A DNA stretch of 64,000 nucleotides, taken from CAYZJV01 sp049310885. Lineage in GTDB: Bacteria; Spirochaetota; Spirochaetia; Sphaerochaetales; Sphaerochaetaceae. The notes under the pieces were generated by a model, which was not told the DNA's origin, did no database searches, and saw only the letters and a list, made by a program, of their open reading frames with translations. Made by a program: the position numbers and the translations under genes. Of the stretch, positions 8,945 through 17,257 are shown piece after piece. Each line of letters begins with the position of its first letter. Position 1 is the stretch's first letter. The stretch spans positions 186,001 to 250,000 of the forward strand of contig NZ_JBMDYO010000003.1 in NCBI RefSeq assembly GCF_049310885.1. The letters run 5' to 3'.

Positions 8945-9886
8945 TTAGTGGATGGGGATGTCTCCCCCAGCGATAGTTCCCGGTTTCAGGTTAAGTGCAT
9001 TTGCTCTTCCACAGGCAATCCCGATTTCCACACATCGACCGATCGGGAGTCCTTCATGTAATCCATATGCGAGACCTGCAGTAAACGAATCTCCACATCC
9101 GATAGTATTCACCGGTGTCACTGAATTCACCAGTTGTTCTGAAACCGCTCCTCCATGTGCAATGAATACCGACTTTGCTCCCTGGGTGAGCACTGTCGTT
9201 ACGCCAAAGTCGCGTTCAAGAGAGACCATTTTCTTCTTAACCTCTTCAAGAACAGCAGATTCGGTCTTATGCTCCTTGAATGTAAATTCTGGGAAGAGGG
9301 TCTCAGAGAATTCCTTCAGATTGGGTTTGATCACCGTTGGTCCAAAGGGGAGGGATTCAGTGAGATCGTCTCCTTTTACATCGAGTACGACAATCTTACC
9401 TTGTTGACGAGCCTCTTTCACCATCCATGGGATGATGTCCTTCTTGTATCCAGCGGCTTTCGTACCACTGATGGTTACCGTATCTATCGATTCTAACGCA
9501 TCGAGAAAGAGTGATCGGATGGTCTCATCGGTCTCTGGTGAGACGGCGATGGCCTCTTCAACTATTTCAGTCACGGTGTGTCGTTCGGAATTGATAAGGG
9601 TGTAACAAAGTCTGATCTCGCTTCCAGAATCGGCAACCCTGACGGTAACACCGTCGTCGGCAAGCATGTCGAGAAAAGTCTGTCGGTACAAACCCCCGGC
9701 ATGGGAAATGTGTATGGTCCTGGCTCCCAATTCAGTAAGCACCCGCGCAGTATTCGCACCTTTACCTGCAACGCTGAACATATGGTTGCCGCTTCTGTTG
9801 ACCTCGTTTTCCCAAAGATGATCCAAGACTATGGTTTTTTGCATAACAGGATTCAACCCAATTGCGAGCACGCCTTTTACCTTCAT
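8945..9886 (-). CDS. PfkB-family sugar-phosphate kinase (1-phosphofructokinase/tagatose-6-phosphate kinase type)
   Basis: 313 residues. The N-terminus GLNPVMQKTIVLD, then AGKGANTARVLTELGA, and the C-terminal anion-hole and catalytic motif NTIGCGDSFTAGLAYG place it in the FruK/LacC branch of PfkB kinases, which phosphorylate sugar phosphates such as fructose-1-P or tagatose-6-P. Start ATG 9886 follows GGAGG by five bases; the ATG four codons earlier overlaps that ribosome-binding site and is rejected. It is transcribed away from the sugar-acid operon that starts at 10116 and probably serves the same pathway, because no transporter or partner lies on its own side. The exact substrate is unknown. 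Confidence 0.82.
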   Translation of the reverse strand: MKVKGVLAIGLNPVMQKTIVLDHLWENEVNRSGNHMFSVAGKGANTARVLTELGARTIHISHAGGLYRQTFLDMLADDGVTVRVADSGSEIRLCYTLINSERHTVTEIVEEAIAVSPETDETIRSLFLDALESIDTVTISGTKAAGYKKDIIPWMVKEARQQGKIVVLDVKGDDLTESLPFGPTVIKPNLKEFSETLFPEFTFKEHKTESAVLEEVKKKMVSLERDFGVTTVLTQGAKSVFIAHGGAVSEQLVNSVTPVNTIGCGDSFTAGLAYGLHEGLPIGRCVEIGIACGRANALNLKPGTIAGGDIPIH

Positions 9887-9999
9887 GTAAGCCTCCATGA
9901 TGTTTTGATGGTCTCCTTTCGATTGTGTATTCTTCTCTATCAGCTAGTCAACAGTATGGCGACATCTTTGGAAAGCTGATTCGTAGATTGATACGCTTA

Positions 10000-10028
10000 T
10001 TGACAACACCTCTTAAGCATAATAATAT
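10000..10028 (+). promoter_or_regulatory. Promoter of the sugar-acid operon
   Basis: TTGACA (10000-10005), a 17-base spacer and TAATAT (10023-10028), upstream of the six-gene plus-strand operon. Confidence 0.65.
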
Positions 10029-10036
10029 ACGAACAA

Positions 10037-10068
10037 CCATACAAAGCGATACATTTGCAGTTGTATGG
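10037..10068 (+). promoter_or_regulatory. Inverted repeat at the transcription start, candidate GntR operator
   Basis: CCATACAA (10037-10044) and TTGTATGG (10061-10068) are perfect 8-bp arms with a 16-base gap, just past the expected start site. The local regulator is the GntR/UTRA protein encoded last in the same operon (14157-14921). Confidence 0.5.
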
Positions 10069-10115
10069 AATAAATTTGATCAAACGCTGTCACAGAATCG
10101 GACAGAGGAGGAATG

Positions 10116-11063
10116 ATGAACAGCTATACACCGGCTGAAAAGAAAACAATGTATTTTATTGGAGTCACGACAGGAAAATCTTCCATAATGAAAGTATTTC
10201 CTCGTTGGATGGAACACTTTGGTATCGATGCCCAAATAAAAGGGTTCGATTTTGTTCCTCATGACAAGCCGGAGCACTATCGGGAGGCTGTATCGTTCAT
10301 TAAATCAGATCCGAATTCCTTAGGTGCCTTGGTCACTACCCATAAATTGGATTGCTACAAGGCTTGCAAGGATCTCTTCGAAGGTTCTGGAGAATATGCC
10401 ACCCTTCTTGGTGAAGCCAGTTCCATTAGTAAGCGTGGAGACCAGCTTTGGGCGCATGCTAAAGATCCCATCACCAGTGGACTAGCATTGGAAGCCTTCA
10501 TGCCAAAGGGATATTGGGAAAAATCAGATGCCACCATGCTGCTTCTCGGAGCGGGGGGAAGTTCCTTAGCTCTTACTCTTTATCTGATCAACAAGGCAAA
10601 ACATAGCGATGATGTGCCCAAGAAGATTATTGTGAACAATAGGAGTGAAGCAAGACTCAAAGAGATGCAGGAGATCCACAACACCTTGGTTCTCCCCTTT
10701 GCCATTGAGTACAATCTCTGTCCCACTCCCGAACAAAACGATGCTATCGTTGCTACTCTTCCAGAGGGGTCACTAGTCATAAATGCGACAGGATTAGGTA
10801 AAGATGGGCCTGGTTCGCCATTGACGGATGCTGTGGTTTTTCCGAAGAATGGCTATGTGTGGGAATTCAATTATCGTGGAGAGCTTGAATTCTTGCATCA
10901 GGCGAATCGACAGAAAGATGGGAGGGCTTTGACGATAGAAGATGGATGGGTCTATTTCATCCATGGCTGGACACGAGTTATCGCAGAAGTTTTCCATATT
11001 GATATACCCACAGAAGGGCCTGAATTCGATAAGATAAGCGAAATTGCCCGCAGTACCCGCTAA
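10116..11063 (+). CDS. Shikimate/quinate dehydrogenase-like oxidoreductase
   Basis: 315 residues with the AroE architecture. The N-terminal substrate domain has a catalytic-lysine region VTTHKLDCYKAC and an aspartate in HAKDPITSG (the NTD motif of AroE is altered). It is followed by a Rossmann domain with GAGGSSLAL and VNNRSEARL, and later VINATGLGKDGPGSPL. The family reduces or oxidises ring hydroxyls using NAD(P). In this operon, with sugar-acid enzymes and no aromatic pathway genes, an alicyclic polyol or sugar-acid substrate is more likely than shikimate. ATG 10113 and 10116 are adjacent; GAGGAGG upstream favours the second. Confidence 0.75.
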   Translation: MNSYTPAEKKTMYFIGVTTGKSSIMKVFPRWMEHFGIDAQIKGFDFVPHDKPEHYREAVSFIKSDPNSLGALVTTHKLDCYKACKDLFEGSGEYATLLGEASSISKRGDQLWAHAKDPITSGLALEAFMPKGYWEKSDATMLLLGAGGSSLALTLYLINKAKHSDDVPKKIIVNNRSEARLKEMQEIHNTLVLPFAIEYNLCPTPEQNDAIVATLPEGSLVINATGLGKDGPGSPLTDAVVFPKNGYVWEFNYRGELEFLHQANRQKDGRALTIEDGWVYFIHGWTRVIAEVFHIDIPTEGPEFDKISEIARSTR

Positions 11064-11088
11064 TAACCATACATTGAAGGAGAAAGAG

Positions 11089-11673
11089 ATGAAAGATATG
11101 TTGTCTAAAGTAATTGCGTTCGATATGCAGACAGGGAAAGCCCCGATTGAAGATGCGCAACCGTTGAAAAGGAACTTGTCTGGATTGAAGAAAATCTTTT
11201 CCGACCAGGATGCAGCTCAAATGATCTTGTCGAAAGATGATCCTCTTGTCTATGAGTTCTACGATTTGCACATGCCCGAGAAAGAGGGAGATCTTGCATT
11301 CGGCAGTAGCATTGTATACCCAGGAAAAGTAGGGCAAGAATATTACATGACGAAAGGTCACTTCCATACCATTTTGGATACGGCAGAGGTCTATTACTGT
11401 CTCAATGGCCACGGCATGATGATGATGGAAAGTCCGGAGGGTGATGTCGAGTATCAGGAGATGAAACTTGGCCAGGCTGTATATGTTCCAGGACGTTATG
11501 CCCATAGGAGTATTAATCTGTCCAATACCGAGACTCTGGTGACATTCTTTGTTTTCAGGGCTGATGCCGGACATAACTACGGAACAGTTGAGGAGCGCGG
11601 GTTCAGGAAGCTGGTCGTTGCCGATGGTGATGGATATGCTGTAGTAGACAACCCCAATTGGGCTGGTGCTTGA
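11089..11673 (+). CDS. Cupin-type phosphoglucose isomerase (GPI family)
   Basis: 194 residues, a single cupin barrel of the archaeal-type phosphoglucose isomerase family. The metal-binding motif TKGHFH followed by a glutamate in LDTAEVYYCLNGHG, and a second histidine in VPGRYAHRSINL, match that family. Members interconvert glucose-6-P and fructose-6-P using a bound metal. ATG 11089 follows AAGGAG; the upstream part of the open frame overlaps the previous gene and is rejected. Finding it inside an operon of sugar-acid enzymes suggests that it isomerises an unusual phosphorylated sugar rather than serving central glycolysis; this is inference. Confidence 0.8.
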   Translation: MKDMLSKVIAFDMQTGKAPIEDAQPLKRNLSGLKKIFSDQDAAQMILSKDDPLVYEFYDLHMPEKEGDLAFGSSIVYPGKVGQEYYMTKGHFHTILDTAEVYYCLNGHGMMMMESPEGDVEYQEMKLGQAVYVPGRYAHRSINLSNTETLVTFFVFRADAGHNYGTVEERGFRKLVVADGDGYAVVDNPNWAGA

Positions 11674-11683
11674 GGAGATTTGC

Positions 11684-12613
11684 ATGGAAAAACAGAGAGG
11701 TAAAGTGCTGGTAACTCCCCGGTCTCTTTCACGTGATGGTCATCCTGGTTTACAGTTGCTCGTTGATGAAGGTTTCGAAGTACTCATGCCTTGGCCAGGC
11801 AAACAACCCAATGAAGGTCAATTACTTGAAGTGCTTCCTGCATGTGTCGCATATCTAGCTGGCGTGGAACCCATTGGTGAGCGTGTTTTAGCAGCTTGTC
11901 CCGAGCTAAAAGTCATAAGCCGGAACGGGGTTGGTATGGACAATGTCGATCTAGCTGCAGCTGAGCGGTTGGGTATTAAGGTTGTAGGCACCCCTGGAGC
12001 GAATTCCCAAGGAGTAGCAGAATTAGCTCTTGCTTTGCTTTTCGATGGAATGAGGGCAGTCTCATACAGTGATCTTCATATGAAGGAAGGACAGTGGTCA
12101 CGAAGGAAGGGTTTCGAGGTTACGGGGAAGACTCTAGGAATAATCGGTTGTGGAAACATTGGCCAACGTCTTGCACGAATGGCAATCGGTGTTGGAATGC
12201 GTGTCTTGGCGTATGATGTGTACAAGGATGCAAACATGGAGAAGACACCGGGATTTTCCTATACTGAGCTCAATCACGTATTGTCCGGATCCGATATGAT
12301 CTCTCTCCATTGTCCTCCTGGGAAGAAGCCTTTATTAGACGCACAAGCTTTATCAACGATGCGCAAAGGGGTAGTTATTGTGAACACCGCCCGTGATGCC
12401 CTGGTGGACCATGCTGCCATGCTGGAGGCATTGGAATCAGGGCAGGTGACAACATACGCTACTGATGTGTATGATAAAGAGCCTCCCGAGCTTGATGCAC
12501 TGTTGAAGCATGAGAAGGTTGTGATGACTCCCCATATCGGAGGTTTCACTGAAGAGAGTGTTGAAAGAGCCACGATTGCCGCTGTGCAGAATATTCTACA
12601 AGCAATCGGGTAG
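11684..12613 (+). CDS. D-2-hydroxyacid dehydrogenase (phosphoglycerate dehydrogenase-like)
   Basis: 309 residues. The NAD-binding motif GIIGCGNIGQRLA lies mid-protein. The catalytic triad is visible as Arg in NTARDALVD, Glu in DVYDKEPPE and His in MTPHIGGFTEES. The Gly usual after the Arg (ARG) is Asp here. It lacks the C-terminal ACT domain of long SerA proteins. It probably oxidises a 2-hydroxyacid, such as a sugar acid or its phosphate, to the 2-keto acid for the aldolase encoded next. ATG 11684 with GAGGAGA upstream is chosen over TTG 11666. Confidence 0.85.
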   Translation: MEKQRGKVLVTPRSLSRDGHPGLQLLVDEGFEVLMPWPGKQPNEGQLLEVLPACVAYLAGVEPIGERVLAACPELKVISRNGVGMDNVDLAAAERLGIKVVGTPGANSQGVAELALALLFDGMRAVSYSDLHMKEGQWSRRKGFEVTGKTLGIIGCGNIGQRLARMAIGVGMRVLAYDVYKDANMEKTPGFSYTELNHVLSGSDMISLHCPPGKKPLLDAQALSTMRKGVVIVNTARDALVDHAAMLEALESGQVTTYATDVYDKEPPELDALLKHEKVVMTPHIGGFTEESVERATIAAVQNILQAIG

Positions 12614-12639
12614 TATTGATATCAGGTAGGAGAGAGAAG

Positions 12640-13272
12640 ATGGATAAAAATTTGACTGAGATTATCGGAAGCGTGAAATTGGTACCGGTCATAAAACTCA
12701 ATGATCCCAAAGATGCGATTCCTCTTGTGGATGCTTTGGTTGCCGGAGGACTTTCGGTAGCTGAGATTACCTTCCGTACGGCAGCGGCTCCTGAAGCCAT
12801 TGCTCTCGTACGGAAAGAACGCCCAGATGTTTTGGTCGGAGCAGGTACCGTACTGACTATTGAGCAGGCTCAGAAGGCGATCGATTCGGGGGCTTCATTC
12901 GTTGTCTCTCCAGGATTCAATCCAACAGTAGTCGATTATTGTATCGAAAAAGGCATGCCGGTTTTTCCTGGTGTGACCTCTCCGACTGAAGTGGAGATGG
13001 GACTTGCCAGAGGGCTTAAAGTTCTAAAGTTCTTCCCTGCTGAAGCTTCTGGCGGTGTGGCTATGTTGAAGGCTTTAGGAGCTGTGTATGAGGTCCGTTT
13101 CATGCCTACTGGTGGTGTTTCGGATAAGAATGTCCTTTCCTATCTCGCATTGAAGAATGTCATCGCTTGTGGTGGTTCCTGGATGGTGAGTCCAGAGTTG
13201 ATTGAGTCGGGCAAATTTGATGAAATTACTGAGATCACGAGGAAGGCTGTTGAATTGGTGAAAGGTCTTTAG
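12640..13272 (+). CDS. eda: 2-dehydro-3-deoxy-phosphogluconate (KDPG/KDPGal) aldolase
   Basis: 210 residues, a typical class I KDPG aldolase. The glutamate motif EITFRT, GAGTVLT, the Schiff-base lysine in KFFPAEASGG, and CGGSWMV near the end align along the whole length with E. coli Eda. It cleaves 2-keto-3-deoxy-6-phosphogluconate or its galacto epimer to pyruvate and glyceraldehyde-3-phosphate. ATG 12640 follows AGGAGAGAGAAG; an earlier in-frame codon is rejected. It anchors the operon as an Entner-Doudoroff-like lower pathway. No Edd-type dehydratase is in the cluster, so its substrate must come from the neighbouring dehydrogenase and isomerase or from elsewhere. Confidence 0.88.
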   Translation: MDKNLTEIIGSVKLVPVIKLNDPKDAIPLVDALVAGGLSVAEITFRTAAAPEAIALVRKERPDVLVGAGTVLTIEQAQKAIDSGASFVVSPGFNPTVVDYCIEKGMPVFPGVTSPTEVEMGLARGLKVLKFFPAEASGGVAMLKALGAVYEVRFMPTGGVSDKNVLSYLALKNVIACGGSWMVSPELIESGKFDEITEITRKAVELVKGL

Positions 13273-13275
13273 TAG

Positions 13276-14157
13276 ATGACAACATTGCAGTATTCCCGGT
13301 ACTCAATTGATATTCCCTCATGGCTTGCATCCCCCGGTCCTTCAGGAAGTCTGGAATTCGTCTGGTTGGGGCAAGCCGGTTTTCTTTATAAGACCGAAAG
13401 CTTACTGGTAGGGATTGATCCCTATCTTTCTAATTCTTTAGGTGAGAAATATCGGGAGGCCTTCTTTCCCCATACACGTATGATGGAAGTGCCCTGTGAT
13501 CCGGAATTATTGCAAAATGTTGATTATTTGTTTAGTACCCATGGGCATACAGACCATATGGATCCGGGAACGCTTGGAGTGGTGTACGATACCAATTCTT
13601 CGACACCACTTTTTATCTGTCCGAGGGCAGAGATACAAAAGGCGGCTGATAGAGGTGTTTCCTACGGTAGGATCGTTACTATGGATGCCGGAGAATCGTG
13701 GAGCTCTTCCGATGCCGGAGGTAGTAGGCTTTCGGTGACAGCGATTGCTTCAGCCCATGAAGAATTGAAAATCGACTCCCATGGTAATCATCTTTTCCTA
13801 GGATATGTGATTGATATGGCGGGTATCAGGATTTTCCATAGTGGCGATGGTGTCCCCTACGAAGGTTTGGATAAGCTTTTAGCAAATCTTGCAATCGATG
13901 TAGCATTTCTACCTGTGAATGGAAGAGATGCTTTTCGCAGCGAACATGGAGTTCCGGGTAATTTTACCTTGGATGAAGCTTTTCACCTAGTGGATAAAGC
14001 CTCTATCCCTTGCCTAGTTCCTCATCATTTTGGACTATTCGAATTCAATACTATCGATCCTGAGACAATTCAGGGGAGTATTCCTGAAAATGGGCCGATA
14101 GTACTTATTCCCGAAGTATCTGTGGCGTTTTCGATTACCAAGGGAGGTGATGCGTGA
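13276..14157 (+). CDS. Metallo-beta-lactamase fold hydrolase, UlaG (ascorbate-6-P lactonase)-like
   Basis: 293 residues. The zinc motif STHGHTDHMD (HxHxDH) and later histidines in SAHEEL, HSGDGVPYEG and PHHFG follow the UlaG layout of a metal-dependent lactonase acting on a phosphorylated sugar lactone. Only three bases separate it from the aldolase stop and its own ribosome-binding site is weak, suggesting translational coupling. In this operon it probably opens a sugar-acid lactone before the dehydrogenase or aldolase step. The physiological lactone is unknown. Confidence 0.82.
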   Translation: MTTLQYSRYSIDIPSWLASPGPSGSLEFVWLGQAGFLYKTESLLVGIDPYLSNSLGEKYREAFFPHTRMMEVPCDPELLQNVDYLFSTHGHTDHMDPGTLGVVYDTNSSTPLFICPRAEIQKAADRGVSYGRIVTMDAGESWSSSDAGGSRLSVTAIASAHEELKIDSHGNHLFLGYVIDMAGIRIFHSGDGVPYEGLDKLLANLAIDVAFLPVNGRDAFRSEHGVPGNFTLDEAFHLVDKASIPCLVPHHFGLFEFNTIDPETIQGSIPENGPIVLIPEVSVAFSITKGGDA

Positions 14158-14921
14158 TGCTGAACGGTTTCTTACGCGACAAACAATTGAATAAAGATAT
14201 CCCCATTCCCTTGTACTACCAACTCAAAGAGTTGTTGTTAGAATACATTACTTCTAATGAGGAGAAGACCCCTTTACCTACAGAATCGCAACTGTGCGAT
14301 CACTTCCAAGTCTCCCGGTCAACAGTCCGTCAGGCACTTGGAGAATTGACCAGTGATGGATTTTTGGTAAGACATAAGGGGAAAGGCACTATGATCCTTC
14401 CTCGGAAGATTGATCAGGATTTTCTTGTGGTGTTGGAAAGTTTCAATGATGAGATGTACGAGAAAGGTCTTACACCGCATACTCAAGTACTCACTCTTGT
14501 ACTCACCAGTGCATCGCCTTCGGTTGCCAAAGCTCTGGCAATAGAGAAGGGTGATCCTGTTGTTCAGCTTGTACGGCTCAGAAGCGCTAATGGTGTCCCC
14601 ATGGTTCTTGTCTCCTCTTTTCTACCTGCAAGTTACCATGGACTTACTGGTATGGTTGATGAAGATCTGGAAAACCACTCTCTCTACAAACTCATGGAAA
14701 ACAAGTATCAAGTATCGATTTCCTCAAGTAGACGTGTAATTGAGATTCGGATGGCAGGAGATTTCGAGGCTACTCATCTGCAGGTTCCTGCTCATTCACC
14801 GTTGCAGTACATCGAGACGGTATCAACGACTACAGACGATATTCCGATCGAATACTCCAAAGCCTCCTATCGTGGTGATCTAAGTCGGTTCGTGATTGAG
14901 ATACGTAAAAAGAAGATTTGA
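14157..14921 (+). CDS. GntR-family (HutC/UTRA) transcriptional regulator
   Basis: 254 residues with an N-terminal winged helix (PLPTESQLCDHFQVSRSTVR, then GFLVRHKGKGTMI) and a UTRA effector domain from about residue 85 to the end. It is the last gene of the sugar-acid operon and overlaps the previous stop by one base. The start is ATG 14157 with GGGAGG at nine bases; GTG 14154 is an alternative. UTRA regulators sense sugar phosphates or other small metabolites and usually repress their own cluster. A candidate operator lies at 10037-10068. Confidence 0.88.
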   Translation: MLNGFLRDKQLNKDIPIPLYYQLKELLLEYITSNEEKTPLPTESQLCDHFQVSRSTVRQALGELTSDGFLVRHKGKGTMILPRKIDQDFLVVLESFNDEMYEKGLTPHTQVLTLVLTSASPSVAKALAIEKGDPVVQLVRLRSANGVPMVLVSSFLPASYHGLTGMVDEDLENHSLYKLMENKYQVSISSSRRVIEIRMAGDFEATHLQVPAHSPLQYIETVSTTTDDIPIEYSKASYRGDLSRFVIEIRKKKI

Positions 14922-15019
14922 GTAATTTGCTTTTAGAGAATTCTATTCATTGTTAAATAGATAATATTCATATAATTTCCGCTCTAATATAACGTTTGCA
15001 ATTCTATACGTAAAAACTA

Positions 15020-15047
15020 TTGACATCTCAAAAAACTATGTTACGAT
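15020..15047 (+). promoter_or_regulatory. Promoter of the 15-20 kb sugar operon
   Basis: TTGACA (15020-15025), a 16-base spacer and TACGAT (15042-15047), immediately before a LacI-type operator. Confidence 0.6.
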
Positions 15048-15052
15048 ACAAC

Positions 15053-15066
15053 TGAAACGTTTTAGA
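15053..15066 (+). promoter_or_regulatory. LacI-type operator
   Basis: TGAAACGTTTTAGA, centred 38.5 bases from the first base of the -35 box, so bound repressor would cover the start site. The same 14 bases occur at 35587-35600. A weaker half-like copy, TATAACGTTTGCA, is centred 65 bases upstream near 14993. Confidence 0.65.
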
Positions 15067-15080
15067 AATGGAGGAAAAAT

Positions 15081-15956
15081 ATGAAAGTTGGTATTGATAG
15101 TTATTGTTTCCACAGATTGTTTGGCGATGTTTATGATGACCAAAATGCTCCATCGAAAGATCTTTCTCTCGAGTGGTTTATAAAAAGAGCGCATGAATTG
15201 GGAGTGGATGGTGTATCACTCGAATCTTGTTTTATACCGCGTTTTGATGCTTCCTATTTGAGTGAGATCAAAGGAATGCTTGATGAATATAAGTTAGATA
15301 GAGTTTATGCTTGGGGACATCCAGATGGACTGGAAGGCGGTTACAATGAGGCTGCATACGATGACATGATTGAGCATATGGAGTATGCAGAAGCGATTGG
15401 AGCTGATGTAATGCGTGTCTGTGGTGCAAGTCTTCTATTCAGATTTCGTGATCACGAATGGATGCTTGATACGCTTTCTCGAATGTTCTCGAATGCAATG
15501 CCTTATGCGGAAGCTAAGGGGCTGAAAATTGCAGATGAGAACCATATAGACTTCAATTCCACAGAGATGCTTCGCTTGATTCACCAGGTGAACTCACCTT
15601 CTTTCGGGATAAATTTTGATACCGGGAATTTTATGCGAGTTTTGGATGATCCCGTTGAAGGAATGAGGAAATTAGCTAAGCATACATTTTCTACACATAT
15701 TAAGGATCTTAGACCTCAAGCAGGTCTTTCTGTCGATAACTGGCATTTTTTTGCTTGTGTTCCAACAGGTAAGGGGTTAGTGAATAACCTTGAAATAGCT
15801 AAGTTGCTTAAAGCCGCAGACTACCAAGGTTTCTTAGCCATGGAAATCGATTATCTCCATGAAGATTATCGTAACAATTGGGCTGATGATGATGAAGATA
15901 AAGCTGTTGCGGAGAGTGTAAGAGAACTGAAGAGAATCGCAGAGATAGTCGGTTAG
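15081..15956 (+). CDS. Sugar phosphate isomerase/epimerase family TIM barrel
   Basis: 291 residues of the xylose-isomerase-like TIM-barrel family. The four metal ligands expected of the fold are visible: Glu in ADENHIDF, Asp in NFDTGNFM, His in THIKDL and Glu in AMEIDYL. It is the first gene of an operon with a Gfo/Idh dehydrogenase and a ribose-type importer. Members act as keto-sugar epimerases, inosose dehydratases or lyases on 3-keto-glycosides; the pairing with Gfo/Idh fits the last two but does not prove either. GGAGG lies eight bases before ATG 15081. Confidence 0.78.
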   Translation: MKVGIDSYCFHRLFGDVYDDQNAPSKDLSLEWFIKRAHELGVDGVSLESCFIPRFDASYLSEIKGMLDEYKLDRVYAWGHPDGLEGGYNEAAYDDMIEHMEYAEAIGADVMRVCGASLLFRFRDHEWMLDTLSRMFSNAMPYAEAKGLKIADENHIDFNSTEMLRLIHQVNSPSFGINFDTGNFMRVLDDPVEGMRKLAKHTFSTHIKDLRPQAGLSVDNWHFFACVPTGKGLVNNLEIAKLLKAADYQGFLAMEIDYLHEDYRNNWADDDEDKAVAESVRELKRIAEIVG

Positions 15957-15969
15957 GAGAAAGTGAACT

Positions 15970-17133
15970 ATGAAAACCATGAATGTAGGAATCATAGGAT
16001 ATAAGTTTATGGGGAAGGCTCATAGCAATGCATGGAGTCGTGCTCATCAATTTTTTCCGATGGATATCAAACCAATAATGAAAGTTGCTTGTGGGCGACA
16101 TGAGAAGGGCTTGAAAGAGTTTGCAAAGAATTGGGGCTGGGAAGAGACGGAAACTGACTGGAGAAAAGTAGTTGAACGCGATGATATTGATATTGTAGAT
16201 ATTTCCGTTCCTCAGCATCTTCATTTTGAAATAGCTATGGCAGCTCTGAAAAATGGGAAACATGTATTTTGCGAAAAGCCTCTAGCTATGAATGTTGAGC
16301 AGGCTCGTGAACTATGTAAAGAAGCTGATAAGCACCCCGGGTTGATTCATTATGTTAACCATAATTATAGACGTTGCCCGGCTGTCATGCTGGCAAAAAA
16401 ACTTATTGATGAGGGGAAAATAGGTCGAATATTTCACTGGAGAGGCGCATATTTACAGGATTGGATTGTTGACCCCGATTTTCCTTTGACATGGCACCTT
16501 CAAGCAAATAAAGCTGGTATGGGACCTCAAGGCGATCTGAATTCTCATAGTGTTGATTTGGCAAGATTCCTTGTCGGAGAAATTGAAACAGTTTCCTGTA
16601 TGACAGCGAATTTTATCACAGAAAGGACTTTACCAGATGAAGCAGCTTCGGGAACATTTAGTGGTACGGCAAATGTATCTGCCGGTAAGGGATCAGTAAC
16701 TGTTGAAGATGCTGCATTTATGAACGTTAAATTTGCAGGTGGAGCACTTGGGTCTTTTGAGACGACTCGCTTTGCTCCTGGAAGAAAAAATTACAATTAT
16801 TTTGAGATTTATGGGAGTAAAGGTAGTTTGATCTTTAATTTGGAAAGAATGAATGAACTGCAATACTATAGTTTAGATGATCCCTCTTTTGCGCAAGGGT
16901 TTAGAACGATAATGGTTACTGAAGGTGAGCATGCATATATGCCTGCATGGTGGCCACCTGGTCATATCATTGGGTATGAGCACGAATTTGTTCATGCCGT
17001 AGTCGACTTCATGAGCGCAATCGCAAAGAACGAACAAATATCGCCAAACTTCCATGATGGATTGAAAGAGATGGAGATTTTAACTGCAGGGTTATTGTCG
17101 GCCAAAGAAGGGAAGGAAATCACTATTTCATAA
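15970..17133 (+). CDS. Gfo/Idh/MocA family dehydrogenase
   Basis: 387 residues. The N-terminal Rossmann domain starts VGIIGYKFMGKAHSNAW, with EKPLAMN as the hallmark lysine region. The C-terminal half has YLQDW, GDLNSHSVDLARF and FETTRFAPGR. The family oxidises sugar hydroxyls with tightly bound or exchangeable NAD(P). The long form with an Asp-x-Asn-x-His-x-x-Asp-like segment resembles glycoside or polyol 3-dehydrogenases. It lies 13 bases after the isomerase and is followed by a strong terminator before the transporter genes. Confidence 0.85.
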   Translation: MKTMNVGIIGYKFMGKAHSNAWSRAHQFFPMDIKPIMKVACGRHEKGLKEFAKNWGWEETETDWRKVVERDDIDIVDISVPQHLHFEIAMAALKNGKHVFCEKPLAMNVEQARELCKEADKHPGLIHYVNHNYRRCPAVMLAKKLIDEGKIGRIFHWRGAYLQDWIVDPDFPLTWHLQANKAGMGPQGDLNSHSVDLARFLVGEIETVSCMTANFITERTLPDEAASGTFSGTANVSAGKGSVTVEDAAFMNVKFAGGALGSFETTRFAPGRKNYNYFEIYGSKGSLIFNLERMNELQYYSLDDPSFAQGFRTIMVTEGEHAYMPAWWPPGHIIGYEHEFVHAVVDFMSAIAKNEQISPNFHDGLKEMEILTAGLLSAKEGKEITIS

Positions 17134-17141
17134 TTTCTACT

Positions 17142-17181
17142 ATTCACACTGTTGGTATTAAAAACTACAGTGTGAATTTTA
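17142..17181 (+). terminator. Intrinsic terminator after the Gfo/Idh gene
   Basis: ATTCACACTGT (17142-17152) pairs with ACAGTGTGAAT (17167-17177), followed by TTTT. The transporter genes 77 bases beyond probably depend on read-through or a weak promoter. Confidence 0.75.
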
Positions 17182-17257
17182 TAAAAAAACATAATGACGT
17201 TCTGATGTTTTGGGTGTAAAATAAGAATCAGTCTTAGGATTAAAAAAGGAAACCAGT

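Noticed and set aside
10978..11685. 235-codon minus-strand frame opposite the cupin isomerase
   Set aside because: An exact antisense shadow of a well-supported gene with clear ribosome-binding site and family motifs.
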